In this document: piece by piece, positions 11,319-23,180 of the stretch
How the letters are laid out: the number at the start of each line of letters is the position of its first letter
Position numbering within the stretch: the stretch's first letter is position 1
NCBI GenBank assembly: GCA_001465935.1
Contig: LNKV01000018.1
Coordinates: 394,542 to 458,541, forward strand
DNA from: Clarireedia homoeocarpa
Taxonomy: Eukaryota > Ascomycota > Leotiomycetes > Helotiales > Rutstroemiaceae
DNA length: 64,000 nt
Reading direction: 5' to 3'
The notes under the pieces: generated by a model
Database searches by the model: none
Told to the model about the DNA's origin: nothing
Seen by the model: only the letters and a program-made list of their open reading frames with translations
Made by a program: the position numbers and the translations under genes

Positions 11319-13682
11319 CTAATGTCCACCCCGTCTCGCCATATACCCATGTCCTCTCCTCGCCGCACCATTCCCCATACCCATCCCCAACCCCCCATTC
11401 ATCCAGCCCGCGCTCCCTCTCCTCCTATCCTTCTCCTTCGCATCTTCCGAACTCACCGTCAGCGCATGCCACATATCCATAATACCCGCTCTGCGCGCCG
11501 GCAGCATGCTGTACTGCAGGGAATAGAGATTTTTGCGGTGGATGGGGGGTACGAATTTGCCTGTTGCGAGACATAGGAGCACGCGCGGTGAGACGTAGTG
11601 TTTGCGGATGCGGTGACCGAGCTGGAAGTATTGGTGAAACATGGCGCGGAAGGTGAGGGGAACGGACTTGAGGGTTATGTTAGAGGTTGTGGTGAAGGCT
11701 GGGGATAGGAATGGCATACCTTGAGATAGATATAGGAAGTTGGTGGGGGAGAAGGGGTATGAGGTATTTGGCTTGCTAATTGTTTAGTGTCTCGGAGCTC
11801 AAAGCAAATTCCACCTGAAATGATTAGCGTGACAATGTAGAGAAGGAGAGAAGAACTCACCTGGTAACCGTTGCGAGTCTTTAAGTCGTAACATCAAAGC
11901 AAATAGCGGGAAATGATTCAAACATGCGAGCAGTGTATCTAAAGCAGCTTTAAGAGAGATGATTGCCATGCGTGCGCATGCAAATGTCAAGTAAAATACA
12001 ATGACCGTGGGCAGAAGGAAGAAGAGTAATGTGAACAAGATCGTGCCCAATAGTAGTTGATCGAGGTCATAGTCGCAGGAATCAATACGCTTTCGAAGGA
12101 CATTGTGTTTCTTGCCGCGAAATAGCTGAAACAAGGAGAGTAAAATAGTGTATTGCCAATTGAATATTCGAGCAGATGCCATGTAGAACGAATAGATGTG
12201 CATCGTCAATATGGATAGCAGGTCGGAAAATAGAGCAATCGGCATACTAGCACCAGCAAAGCTAGAGAAGCCTATAAACCAGATAACATGAGGCAGGACT
12301 GGTTTTAAAGCTTCGATGCAACCTACAAAAGTCAGTCAACCATATTTTGTGGAATTCGCCAAATTAACATACTTGACCAGTGATCAATAACCCACAGGAA
12401 TAGATCACCCAGAAAAGCTGCCAGCTCAGTGTTAAGTTTCAGACCTGCAGGCCAATCCATCAGCCATGTAATGGTTCTCCCTAATGCGCCTATCGAATAG
12501 GTGGTCAATATTTCACTGATTGTTTCAGCGACCCAAGCAGAATTGTCAATTATGTAGGATCCTAATGCAATCCCTATAATCACATCGTTCGCAACCAGCC
12601 AAAGACTATTGTAGAATCTGATATAGTCCGGATGACTAGTAGTCACACTGCTCCAATCTCTCTTGCGTTTCCTTAATGTGACATATTGCATAGGCCAGTA
12701 GCAGAATTGCTGCAAACGAATCTCCACCTGTTGCGCTGTCGCAGATATGTCTTTCAGAGCTGCATAGTCAGGCTTGGCTCTCCACTCCAATACAAGCAGT
12801 AAAGCCTCTGCAACAAACCGGTGGCAGACAAGGCCAATCACAAAACATCGCCTTATGATGGGGTATATGTAAAGAGTGATCAGTTGCCAGATAGCCACAA
12901 GAATGAAATCTCGCATCGTAGTTGCAGACTCAACCACTCGTTCAGATACACTCAAGCTTCTTCTAGACCGAGCACCAACAAGGGATATGTTTTTCTGTAA
13001 AAGTTGATGTAGCTCCCAAGCACAGTTGATCTGGTTAACAATTCTTGGTAGAGCCAACTCCTTCTGTGAAGGTGGATGCTTCACTACCGAGTGATACTTC
13101 AACTTTTCGACTAATGCTTGGGTTCTCTTTCTTTGCCGAATCTCCTCGCGTTCTTCTTCTGCATCGACGCTGCCGGGCGCATGAAATGTTATTTCAGGTT
13201 TATCGCCCAGGGCTAAAGATATTGGGTTGAGAGAAATATACTGCATCCGGTTGGGTAAAGGTCGATCGAACACCACGATCTGGATGGTGGAAGCTCGAGC
13301 ACAACATATTTGGGGTAGCTTATAAGCAGACCCTGTAGTTGCACGTATTTGAAGGGTATCGACTTCCGCCTTAGGTGAGTTTACCAAGCCTAAGACTTGC
13401 AATGATGATTGTCCACATAACTCGTAAATCCGTTCGATTGGATGACTTGCATTTCGAAATAAAGTTCCCACTTTCAGTGCATTTTCTACACTGCGCGCCT
13501 GCCACAGCGTCAGTCAGCGCTATCTTCCTAGCCACAATGCCACTCACTTCAACGTCCTCCAGTATTGCGACAACAAATACATCAAGCCCCGAGTTCCTCC
13601 AGCCAACAATTATGCCAGGCGAATCGCTTCTCGGTATATCCCGAGGCCAGAAAATTCTCATCAATCCATCATGATCGGGCAT
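11319..13682 (-). CDS. GPI1: GPI N-acetylglucosaminyltransferase subunit Gpi1 (PIG-Q)
   Basis: Subunit of the ER GPI-GlcNAc transferase that performs the first step of GPI-anchor synthesis. Five exons (13682-13548, 13498-12373, 12322-11861, 11814-11720, 11666-11319) total 2166 nt, about 721 aa. The start is set by the family-like opening DGLMRIFWPRD...VGWRN. Later motifs include FYNSLWLVANDVIIGIALG, WPAGLKLNTELAAFLGDLF, GFSSFAGASMPIALFSDLL and, after the last two introns, GGICFELRDTK and SVPLTFRAMFHQYFQLGHR. Several hydrophobic segments fit a multi-pass ER membrane protein. The last intron (11719-11667, CTCTAACAT branch) is needed to join YIYLK to SVPLTF; without it the frame breaks. The stop codon of the small gene upstream is only 37 bp away. 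Confidence 0.93.
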
Positions 13683-13719
13683 GACAACCAATCGTCCAGT
13701 CCTTGCAGACACCTTTGCC

Positions 13720-14113
13720 TCAAAATGAACCCCGCCGTCTCAGTTGTTCCCGCGCAGATATTCCCACACTTCCCGACCTTGGATGCTAGAAAATTGTCAG
13801 GTATACCGTCCACATGTAGAACAAACTGTCTCCATACCAGTTGAGCCTCTCTCGTCGCGAGTCTTTCTACAGGTATAATAAACAGAAAAAAGAAGACGGA
13901 AAGAATTGCGAATCCTTTAAGCGTGCGCGCCTACAAATAAACCAAATATCAGCAAGAGGGGTCGACAATCTGAGACAGAAGAGCCTTGCTCACCACTACT
14001 CCGTGATCCCAGGCGAAGATGGCAAGTTCATAAAGTCGAGTAACCAGATCCCACCTCGCAGTGATGTAGCCGGCTACGAAGATCGCAAGTGTGAGGATGG
14101 AGAAAGGGTGCAT
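13720..14113 (-). CDS. Small membrane protein upstream of GPI1
   Basis: A 92-aa protein encoded by three short exons: 14113-13994 (40 codons), 13930-13838 (31 codons) and 13785-13720. The introns are GTGAGC...TTTGTAG and GTATGG...TTTCTAG, the second with a CCTGACA branch. It starts MHPFSILTLAIFVAGYITAR, a signal-anchor-like helix, followed by WDLVTRLYELAIFAWDHGVV. A second strongly hydrophobic helix (FAILSVFFFLFIIP) is followed by a short basic tail. Two membrane helices are predicted. I do not recognise a named family, though the composition looks conserved rather than random. The stop codon lies 37 bp before the GPI1 ATG on the same strand, so the two may share a transcript. An alternative without the second splice reads on into the GPI1 start. 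Confidence 0.6.
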
Positions 14114-14929
14114 GAATCTTTTTCTATCGCTGGCGCATCACCTCTATATCACTCGTTCGATCGTAAGGAGGGGGTTGAAGCCGTGCGAATACTAATATCT
14201 CGACCAACGCGATTGTGTAGTAACCTATGAATGAGCACAAGGATGTGAAACGAAAGCAAAGAGAGTGTTATAGAATGGTAGTCGATGTGGTATTTATATG
14301 AGGTTTGAATTCCACATAGTCAATAGTTCGTGGTCCAGAATTCGAGTGGATATCCATCAAGTGAATGTCAATTTGTTATTCTGCAAGGATTAGGAAAATT
14401 AAGCTTTTCGAGGCAAGTAGCACCGGAAAATAAGCTAAGTGCGGTATCACGTGCAAAATAATATATTCAGCATTCGATTTGGGGTGCTAAAACTATTATG
14501 AAGTTTGAAGAAGATTGAGTATGTGCGTTGAACATATTGACTTCCGCATACGTATGGGAAAGTGTAAGTTCACGTAGTATGATCACAAATCTATCCAATA
14601 GAGACAAAGAGCATAGACTTTGTAAATAGTCTCTGACATCGTGATTCATCCAACGACTGACAACCTGTCCAAGGACTCTTGATAACGATGGCAAGTGTAC
14701 ACCCAGGCAGTGGATTACAGATTCCCTGCGCGACCTCCCCCTCGCGCTCATGTGCAAAAGACGTTCATATCCCATAGAGTAGAGTAGATTCCAGGAGTGG
14801 GGTCCTTTTGTAAGCCTATCCCAACGCCAATCCTATGCAGATATTGTATATACATTGGTCATATATGCATCTGGCGGCAGCATTCTCCTAATAGAGCGTC
14901 AAAATCTAAACTTTCGTGAAAAGAGGTAA
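14114..14929. other. Intergenic, small membrane protein promoter and MDM35 3' side
   Basis: This 816-bp interval holds the promoter of the small membrane protein/GPI1 pair and the 3' flank of MDM35. No coding exon or RNA gene could be supported on either strand. Confidence 0.4.
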
Positions 14930-15350
14930 CTAACAGCTTCGCCGCATATTCGCCGCATCGTTCTCTTTGTGATCCTCTCGAGCTTCTTCAAGCATCTTAT
15001 CAATCCCACGCTCTTTCAAGGCGCCCTATTCAACATCAGCGTCAAAACCATGTAGAACTGCCGATAGAATTTAGAACCCACGGTTAAACACTTTCTGTAG
15101 TCTTTGAATAATGCTTCGCACTCGTCCGTCGTACCCTTGCCTCTCAGGTATTCTGGTGAGGAGTGTCAGTAGATCGATTAAGCCGTAAATCAACATGCCT
15201 TACTTTCACTATACCACTTCAAGAAGCACGAATCGTATCGTCTGCATGCGATTAGCTCAGGGGCATCTTCAACCATCTTCACTCTTCGAACCCACTCGTG
15301 AGAACATACTCTTTGACCTCGTTGCATTCGGGGGCGAGTGATGCGGACAT
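14930..15350 (-). CDS. MDM35: Mitochondrial twin CX9C protein Mdm35 (TRIAP1)
   Basis: Small intermembrane-space chaperone that partners Ups/PRELI lipid-transfer proteins for phosphatidic acid and phosphatidylserine transport. Four exons (15350-15310, 15241-15204, 15152-15082, 15025-14930) encode 81 aa. The protein begins MSASLAPECNEVKERYDSC and continues FLKWYSEKYLRGKGTTDEC, then KDYRKC. The two CX9C pairs (Cys9/Cys19 and the C-EALFKDYRK-C pair) are exact. They form the helical hairpin imported by the Mia40 pathway. KALKERGIDKML-like sequence (here GALKERGIDKMLEEA) closes the conserved core. No exon is longer than about 96 nt. Confidence 0.93.
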
Positions 15351-15862
15351 GGTATTCTCGAGGAATATTTGGTTGGGGTCTTCAACAGGCTATTTGTAGT
15401 TGTGAATATTGAATATCCAAACTTGGAAAACGCACGTCTGGCCAGATGCTATCGATGGTCTTGCTATGAGGTGAGTGGACTGTGTGTACTTCGTATGGTT
15501 GGTAGCCCGAGCAAGCCACCTCTAACCTTGAATTGCTTAAGCGGATGAAATGCGAATGCGAAATGCGAAATGCGGAGGAAGCCAAACCCGCCAAACCCGC
15601 CAAATCCCAAGCAGCTGCAACAAGGTTCCCACGTACCTAGAACCAGATCACGCTAAATAAGTCCCCACTGTTACGGTAAACTGACCGGGGTCGGTCAATG
15701 TGCCAAAGCCGGAACGGAACCTTAAGCTTTTTTTGAGCAAAGAAATTATTCGGAATTCGAATTTCTCAAACTACGTGAAAGAGAGAATTCCAATCCATTC
15801 TTTCTTCTCATCACAACAAACACCACGTCGTCGACGGCGACGACGACGAATCTCTCTCAATC
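15351..15862. promoter_or_regulatory. Divergent MDM35/RRP6 promoter interval
   Basis: This 512-bp spacer lies between divergent start codons. It contains short direct repeats (GCGAAAT units at about 15550-15573 and CCAAACCCGC units at about 15582-15605). Just before the RRP6 start it has a GAC/GTC-rich stretch at about 15825-15850 that is probably 5' UTR. No gene is seen. Confidence 0.4.
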
Positions 15863-18501
15863 ATGGACGATGCGCCGGACTTTAAATCTTTGCAGGCGGA
15901 AGTGCAAGCTGCGCTTGTGTCAACTGTCAAGTCTGCAGGTCAAATAGCTTCAGAAGATCTTGGTTTCCATCGCTCATTGAATCCCGAGGTGGGGGCTGCT
16001 CTCGAAGAACAAAGTGCACGTCTACTTGCGCTTTCTATAAATTTACTCAAGTCTGCAGCTGCTGTGTCGGATCTGCAAGCGCCTACTTTCGAAGATGCCG
16101 AGGACGTGGATAACAATTGGCGCAACGTTGTGGACGTCGTGGATTCCTTGCTAGAAAAAACTGATACTTGTCTCGACGAATACACCGGCGTAATCAAGCG
16201 CAAGGCTGTGGATGAGGTGACCATGATAGGCGTATCCAATTTCATCAATTGAGCTAATCTTTGCCAGTCTGCCGCAGCTCCCAAACCGCAAAAGAAGGGT
16301 CTCGACCACTCGCTCCGGACGCAAAATCTCGTGAAGCCGCAGCTCGCATTTGAAGTCAAGCCCGATAACACCGATACCTCACCTTGGCAACCCCTGCTCA
16401 CCTCCAAACCTCATGCGACAGTGCCATTGAAGGAAAGTCTTGGCACATTCACAAATGAATACGACCAGAACCAGTATGACTATACCGAATTTCTTCCCCT
16501 CACTTTACCATTTCCATTGAAGTCTCCTCTAGAGGACAAAGTCCAGGTCTTAAGCAAGTCCAGACGTCAAAGGCACAATAGAGCCATAAAGATACAATCT
16601 CAAAAGCTCCAGAGGATGGGCTCCACTATCAGAAACACTAACGGTCAATTTAGGTATAAGCATCCTTATGAAACCGAAATACTTCAATTAAAGTATCCCG
16701 ATGCCGTATATCAAAAAGCAGACCCGATACTGTATCTTCCAGTTGAAACCACATCGGCGACTTTTGTGGATACGTACGAAGGTGTTCTGGAGATGCTGGA
16801 GGAGCTCAAGGGGGCTAAGGAGATTGCAGTCGATCTAGAACATCATGATGCTCGTTCATATGTCGGACTTGTATCATTGATGCAAGTCAGCATTCGCGAA
16901 AAGGACTGGATTGTAGATACGCTGAAGCCATGGAGACAAAAGCTACAGGTACTCAATGAAGTCTTCGCCGACCCAAGCATCGTCAAGGTGTTCCATGGTG
17001 CTTATATGGATATTGTCTGGCTACAGCGAGACCTTGGGCTCTACGTTGTTGGCTTATTTGATACTCACTATGCATGCAAAGCTCTAGGATTCCCGGCCGG
17101 AAGCTTGGCTTTCTTGCTGAAGAAATATATTGATTTTGATGCCGACAAGAAATACCAACTAGCAGATTGGCGGATAAGGTACATTTTACTTCTATGACTG
17201 TAAAGCTCTATTTACTAATATATTGTAGGCCATTACCAGAAGAAATGTTCTTCTATGCCAGGGCGGATACTCACTTCCTTCTCTATATCTATGATATGCT
17301 ACGGAATGAACTCGTTGAGAAATCCAATACCGAGATACCCGAAGAAAACCTGATAGAACAAGTACTACAGAAATCAAAAGAGACATCCCTACTTCGATTT
17401 GAACGACAGGTCTATAATGCAGAGTCCGGGAAGGGTCCAGGAGGATGGTTCTCACTAATTTACAAGACCCCATCTCTTCTCAATAGTGAGCAATTTTCTG
17501 TCTTCAAAGCTGTGCATCAGTGGCGAGACCAAATCGCTCGAAAAGATGATGACAGTATCAATTTCGTCATGCCGAACTCAGTCATTCTTAGTCTTGCTAA
17601 ATTGATGCCTATGGATATGATGGCTTTGCTAAATATAGTCCGACCTATATCACATAGCGTCAAATCTCGCATTGAAGACTTATTACAACTCATTAAGACA
17701 GCAAAGGCCAAAGGAAAAGACGGACCAAAGTCGATAGATATCCTTAAACCTGATACCGCCGGTGCCATTACCAGAGCCTCAAAAGCCTCATCACCATCCA
17801 AAATCGACGTTACACCGGTAGACTCGACAGAACTCACAACGGAAACATCTTCATTCTGGGGCGGCGCATTTGGAAGCAGTATCTGGGACCAAACTCCAGC
17901 TGCACCTGAAGCAGACGGCATGAGACTTGCTATTCCCTTACCGCAGCTATCAGAAGAAGTATTTGCTTCTTCGTCGGCTCTCCTTACAGACCGCTCGCGT
18001 CAAGCTATCACCCCATCCAAACCAACACCCACAGCTACTCCCGTAACGTCCATCGACGAACCCTTCGTCCTCAAGCGCAAGAGTGAAGTCATCTCCGAAC
18101 CGGAACCCGAAGAACCAACTGGCGAATATGACATCTCGCTCAACGATTCCACAGAAGAAAACGAAAAAGCAACAGCGAAAGCCGCGAAAAAGGCACGAAG
18201 GGCGGGACGGAAAGCGAGGAAACTTCAGAAGAAAGAACAGGCGGAGGAAGTAGAGGAGGGAGACGAGGAAGAAGGTGACGAGGGAGAGGAAGAGGAAGAG
18301 GAAGAGGAAGAGGAAGAGGAAGAGTATTTTGACTACAGTAAAGCGGAATCCGTACTACATGCAAAGAGGGAAAAGGTAAATAATAAGGGGGGAAAATCGA
18401 AGAAACCGTTCGATCCGTATGCGAAGAGTATGGATACTGGGAAGGGGATGAGGAGGGTGCAGACGGAAAGGGCAGGGAGGAGTGCGACTTTTAGGAAGTG
18501 A
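15863..18501 (+). CDS. RRP6: Nuclear exosome 3'-5' exoribonuclease Rrp6
   Basis: RNase D-family nuclease of the nuclear exosome, acting in 3' trimming of 5.8S rRNA and snoRNAs and in nuclear RNA surveillance. Exons 15863-16216, 16268-17178 and 17229-18501 give 845 aa. The N-terminal about 100 residues look like the PMC2NT domain that binds the Rrp47 cofactor. The DEDD nuclease shows DLEHHDARSYVGLVSLMQ (about residue 306), VFHGAYMDIVWLQRD, FDTHYACKALGF and, across intron 2, FYARADTHFLLYIYD. An HRDC-like region follows (VHQWRDQIARKDDDSINFVM). The C-terminus is a basic/acidic tail with a Glu-rich run encoded at about 18240-18335. It looks complete and functional. Confidence 0.96.
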
Positions 18502-19335
18502 GGCTGGGCTGGCATGGGTTGGGGGTTAGATGGCATAGATACATAAGTAGATAAACAGGTATAGTAAAGCGGGCTGGTTTATTAGTTGATTGGTCTGATG
18601 CTTTTTTTTTTTTTTCTTCTTCTTTTTCTCTTTTTTTTTTTAAAAAAAAAGACACTCGGGCAATTACTTGGTTTTGGCGTTTTGGTGACGATCGGGGGGT
18701 GGCGGGCGACTGGAGGGGGGAATAAAAAATAACAGGTTTTTACTTCTAAACTAATCCTGGCTTAAACAAGCTGTCGCATGGATAGTGAGATGGGTAGGTC
18801 AGGTAGGTAGATAGACTGTTGCATAGATAGATTGGGGATTAGGCGGCGCCGAACACAAAATGCTGTTTGTTTGTTTCATTTCATTGCATGTATGCATGAA
18901 TGATGCGTCCGAGGAGTTTGATCGTTGTTGCATTGTATAGTACAGTATGGGAGAATGAAATGGTATGGCATGACATGACATGCGTGCTGAGGAAGGGGGA
19001 TGTTGAGATGTTAAGTTGATATGATATGATTTCTGTATAAGTTACTGTTTGCTAATGATATAAGTTAGGCTTTGACTTACGCGGCTGAATGTTTTGTTTG
19101 TTCTTGGGTTGGAGGGTATAAGAGAGAGAGAGAGAGAGAGAGAGAGATTCGTTATTCTATGTAGTCGATAGAAAAGAGATAGAAACGAAATCTAGAGTAG
19201 TAGCAAAGCAATGAGTGAGAGTAAACAGACACCTTCCATCCCATCTGTCGTCCTAAATCATTAAAACCCAGCTCGCGAAATCAATCTATAATACAAAATC
19301 CAAACCGCACCGCACCCCTCCCCTCCCCCATACAC
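18502..19335. repeat. Convergent spacer with low-complexity DNA
   Basis: This is 3' flank of RRP6 and of the downstream minus-strand gene. It has a T/C-rich tract running into an A-run at about 18602-18650 and a GA dinucleotide repeat at about 19120-19147. No gene is seen. Confidence 0.55.
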
Positions 19336-20224
19336 CTAATAAAACCCTCTAATCAACCTCTTCAAATCCTTAATCTCCCTCATCATACTCTCCTCCCTCT
19401 CCTTCTCCTTCCTCTGCTCCTCCTTTTCCGCACCCAACCCATCCCACGCCGCCCGCCCTATAACCTCCGGATCGCGCACGCTGAACAAATCCCCCGGTTT
19501 CTCGTCCACCACTTTATGGAACTTCAGATACACGCCCTTGGTGAAGTTTTCCGCTGCGACGTCGCCTCCACCAAGAGAATGCAGTTTTGCGTGGGCGGCG
19601 GGATCCGGGTGGTAGGTGAAGAAGCCGCGGGGGAGGGTGAAGAGGAAGGTCGAGAGGAGGTGGTTGGTGAGGAGGATGAAGGAGTGGTCGGGGGAGGAGA
19701 CGAGGATGGAGGGTTTATCTTCCTGGATGGGGAATTAGTTGGGGGGTGGAAGGGAGAGGGAGAAGGGGGGGACTTACCACCATATCTACTTTGCCGAGTT
19801 GAAAAGCGATGATGGAATATACACTCCACTAAAACAAAAACCGATCTATTAGCCATCTCCCTCTCATTTTCTTCAACAAACTCCCCACATCCAAAACCAT
19901 CCCCATTCAGAAAAAAAAATTACATACTATAGCCGCCTGCGGATAAATCATATCAATAGCCTTTCCCGCAGGCATATGAATCTTCCCGATAAATCCATGC
20001 GAGCGCTGCGTATTAAAGTTGATATAAGAGTTATGCACGCGCCCCTTGCCGTCAAACCAGATACAAGGACACTTGAGGGTGCCGTCGACGTTGCGCTCGG
20101 GATCGCCGCGGTCGTAGGCGACGAGGGCGAGGCGTTCTGCGCCGTCTTTCTCTTTGCGGCCGAAGTGTAGCTCGATGGGGGCGGGGAGCTCGTGTGTGTG
20201 CGTGGGGATGTCGTGGCGACCCAT
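19336..20224 (-). CDS. Uncharacterised fungal protein, three exons
   Basis: Exons 20224-19928, 19828-19778 and 19722-19336 encode 244 aa. The middle exon is only 51 nt (17 codons, WSVYSIIAFQLGKVDMV), and all junctions are phase 0 with GTATGT/TTTTAG and GTAAGT/ATCCAG sites. The protein begins MGRHDIPTHTHELPAPIELH and carries ordered globular segments such as LKCPCIWFDGKGRVHNSYIN, FIGKIHMPAGKAIDMIYP and FTYHPDPAAHAKLHSLGG. The last 40 residues are a charged helix (KEKEREESMMREIKDLKR) likely to form a coiled coil. No signal peptide or clear membrane helix is seen. I do not recognise the family and assign no function. Confidence 0.75.
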
Positions 20225-22170
20225 TTGAGGAGGTAAGGCGTAGCGTTCGGTTCTGGAATGAAGATTGAGATGGAGATGGAGATGTAGGATTGTGGAGGTG
20301 ACTATGTGGGTTTAAGTAGGCACGCAATATATTCTTCTCCTCCACACTACTGGCCTGGCGTCGTGGCAAAGAGCATTCCTTACAACTTGCAGATTGGGTG
20401 ATCTAAGGGTCTCTAGATAAGGCTTTGGGCACCTATTTCTTGACTTTAATTTCGGGCATCGAGAGCCCTGTGGCTAAGTTGGAGTAGTCACACCCCTTTT
20501 GAAGTATATCATTGGCTTGCCTGTAGGATCACTTGGAAGCAAGTAGCGAAGCCAGTAGCGGTGACGAAAACTTTTGTCCCTGTACCATGGAGTGATAGTG
20601 TTGGCGTCGAAGGCCGAGAAGTTGACAGGATGCTTTTCAAGGAGACTTCCTCAATAACTCTTGTGCCTCTCCTTCCTCTAGACTAGATCATTCATGGAAG
20701 GTGTCGGAAAACGTATTCCGGATTGGCTTTCTTGCTCAGGGAGCCCGCCGTTGGTATGGATTATCCTCTCAGGGAAACGCAATCGCAAGGTATCGTGGGT
20801 GAAAGTACGCCTTCTAAGGCAGTCTTTGGAACCCGAACGCTGAAACGAACTTTGCGACCTTTCCGAGTATCCTTGGTATTGTCTCGCGTTCACGTTCTTC
20901 CCCAATTCTTGATAGAACGTTCGATGAACTTACTCACAGTAAATCTAGATTTTGCATGCCGGTACCGATGGCGGGCCAAATCTTTGCCAGTACCAACAAT
21001 CTGTGGGAAGGTCTCTGTATGGGCCTCGAAAAATAGGAAACATTGGTTGGTGGCCCAAATTGCTAGGCGCCATGCACAACAATTACAGCGACGTCCTCGA
21101 ATAGTGACACGAGTCATGGAATGCTCACTCGAGCAACTTGGAGTGTATAATTTTAGTGCCTGAGGACTATTGAGGCCCAATTGATTGAAGATAAGTAAGT
21201 TCATGAGGTGGAAGATGGTAATCTTACATTGGATCGTGGCCATTAACGGCAGCCTAAGCGAGTAATTGAATGTAGTCAAGATAGGGGGGTGGCTCAGGGT
21301 GGTATGTAATGCACACGCCACATGGAGCAGTAACATAGCCTCTTAGTCACGGTCCTCGATGCATGCCAAGTGCCCCTCTGGTCGAGTATGCATGGATTAT
21401 TGTCGAAGCAACTCTACTTGGTGGGATGAACAAAGTACAAATTAGTCAGTCCCAGTTCCTAGCAAGTTCATTGGAAGAATGCCCACGTCGTAAGCAATGC
21501 GAATTGTGAGAGTGTGAGAGTGTGAGAGTGTGAGAGTGTGAGAGTGTGAGAGTGTTTTTGATTGCCTTGTCCTTCTGGCCTCCAAGGCACTTCGAGGATC
21601 CGACACATTGGCCAATCCGGCTCCGGGAAGGCTGAATGTGGGGATCGTCAAGTCTCATTCTAGTGTCTTGGCACTGCGTCATATTAAAGCATGCAGCATT
21701 GTTGGAGGTGTTTGGGTTGCGTTCGTCGTCCTGACGCCGATCAGTCGTAATTGGTAAAAGGAATAACTCACTTTCTTTTTATCTGGCCAAGGAACTTCCA
21801 ATTGCTTTGAGAAACAACGGCGTAATACCCATCATCCGGTGTTTTTGAAGTCAAGTTCTCTTTTGGTAAAACGGCAAAACATACAAAGACGCCAGCCAAT
21901 CGGTAGGGAGCTTCTGAAAGGACGGACCCTCCCTCCTGCGTAACCAGATACTAAGGCATAAATCATAAACCCAAACTTGTTACAGTCTTGCCTTATCGTG
22001 AACCTCCTCCATACACCACCCGACTTTCAAAAACAAAAGCACTAACGAACCAATCCTCGAATTTGTTTCCTTGTCCAACATCAACCAACATAACATCTCA
22101 AGATCATTCGCCAGTCAATCAAACAATCTATCAAGCAATACAGCTCCATCCCACTCATACCGCACTCATC
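20225..22170. other. Gene-poor interval with an octanucleotide repeat
   Basis: I see no supportable gene in this 1.9 kb. An 8-bp unit (TGTGAGAG) repeats about six times at 21506-21555. Open frames around 20678-21336 overlap on both strands and lack family motifs. At about 20520-20590 (-) a short stretch reads somewhat like a nucleotide-binding fold start, but it is not open far enough to call. The right end holds the promoter of the next plus-strand gene. Confidence 0.4.
21506..21555. repeat. Octanucleotide tandem repeat
   Basis: An 8-bp unit, TGTGAGAG, is repeated about six times without visible interruption. It is intergenic. Confidence 0.9.
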
Positions 22171-23180
22171 ATGGCGACCCCAACCTTGATCGGAATGCCT
22201 GAACCTCCTTCAAATCCCGATACTCCAACTGATGCCCCGTAATTGATTCCTCCATAGCTCCGCTCAAGCATCATACTAACCAGATTAACAGCGGAACTCC
22301 CAACTCTACCACCACCTCGCTCTCTGCCCTTTCTACCACCGCTATCAAAGATGGGCATCGCGGATCTTCCCACCCCTCCGCAAGCTCTCATCATCAACAC
22401 TCTCTCTCGGGCAATACCCTCGAAGCGCAACGCGCCGATCGAATTTCCCGCCTTGCCGGTCTTGAGCGCGTAACGACAGCGACACAGCAAAACCCTACCG
22501 GCGCTACCTCAGCCCCGGGACCCAACGCCGGTCAAATCCCCGGGTACTTCGATCAAGCTGGCAATCCCGTCTACACTACGCGCATGTCGACTGTCGGCAC
22601 GGCATCTGCTACTGGCTCTACAACGGGGCGTACCAACACATGGGCATCAGGTAGCACTAAAGCCCAAACAGACGCCGATGATGATGAGAGTGTTGGTATG
22701 GATAACAATTTCCGGGAAATGGACGACAGAGATGGATTTTCTGCATCTGCAATGGACGAAGAAATTGACGGAGATGGTATGAGTGATGATACAAGTCTGG
22801 TGGGCTTCGGAGAGGGAGCAGGCAGTACCATGAGTGGGCCTACATATAGCAGAAGCAATTTATTGGGAAGCCCAGCAGCGGCCGTAGGAAAGAGCAGTTT
22901 GGCAAAGGAGATGCAAAGCAGTATGCCTGGGACACCAGCTAGTGCAGCAGGGCTTGCGGAGCAACGAAGAGGAGAGATGAGGACATTGGATGGAGCGATG
23001 GATGATATGGATACAGCTCGAAGTCCAGCTGGAAATCGCAATTCAGTAGGAGGTTTGGGTACAGAAGTTGCGGAAAGGATAATGAAAGACAGGATTGATG
23101 ATTCGGCAGCAGGACGACGAGCGCTTGGCAGTCCTGAAGAAGCTCGAATTGGCAAATTCTATTTCGAGGAGAAGAAGTAG
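22171..23180 (+). CDS. Uncharacterised fungal protein, low complexity
   Basis: Exons 22171-22238 and 22292-23180 encode 318 aa. The intron has GTAATT, CATACTAACC and AACAG. The N-terminus (MATPTLIGMPEPPSNPDTP) and the following Ser/Thr/His-rich stretch look disordered. More conserved-looking parts are LEAQRADRISRLAGLERV, VGFGEGAGSTMSGPTYSR, AAGLAEQRRGEMRTLDGA and the end AERIMKDRID...GSPEEARIGKFYFEEKK. An acidic central region (DADDDESVGMDN) precedes them. The make-up suggests a soluble, largely unstructured nuclear or cytosolic protein. I do not recognise the family. A longer in-frame start exists at 21988, but the later ATG sits in better coding sequence. Confidence 0.7.

Noticed and set aside
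11300..11322. TCTAA tandem that might look telomere-like
   Set aside because: It is a short pentanucleotide repeat between genes; it is not the TTAGGG unit expected for these fungi.
13841..14230. 129-codon plus-strand frame
   Set aside because: It is antisense to the exons of the small membrane protein, is highly charged and has no motif. The minus-strand exon chain explains the region better.
15280..15300. GGTTCGA on the minus strand as a second tRNA box B
   Set aside because: The following bases do not match box B, no stems form around it, and it lies within an MDM35 intron.
20520..20600. Minus-strand stretch resembling the start of an NAD-binding reductase
   Set aside because: The resemblance covers only about 15 residues, the glycine motif is incomplete and a stop follows soon after.
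22571..23155. 194-codon minus-strand frame
   Set aside because: It is antisense to the uncharacterised plus-strand gene, whose start, intron and stop are coherent.
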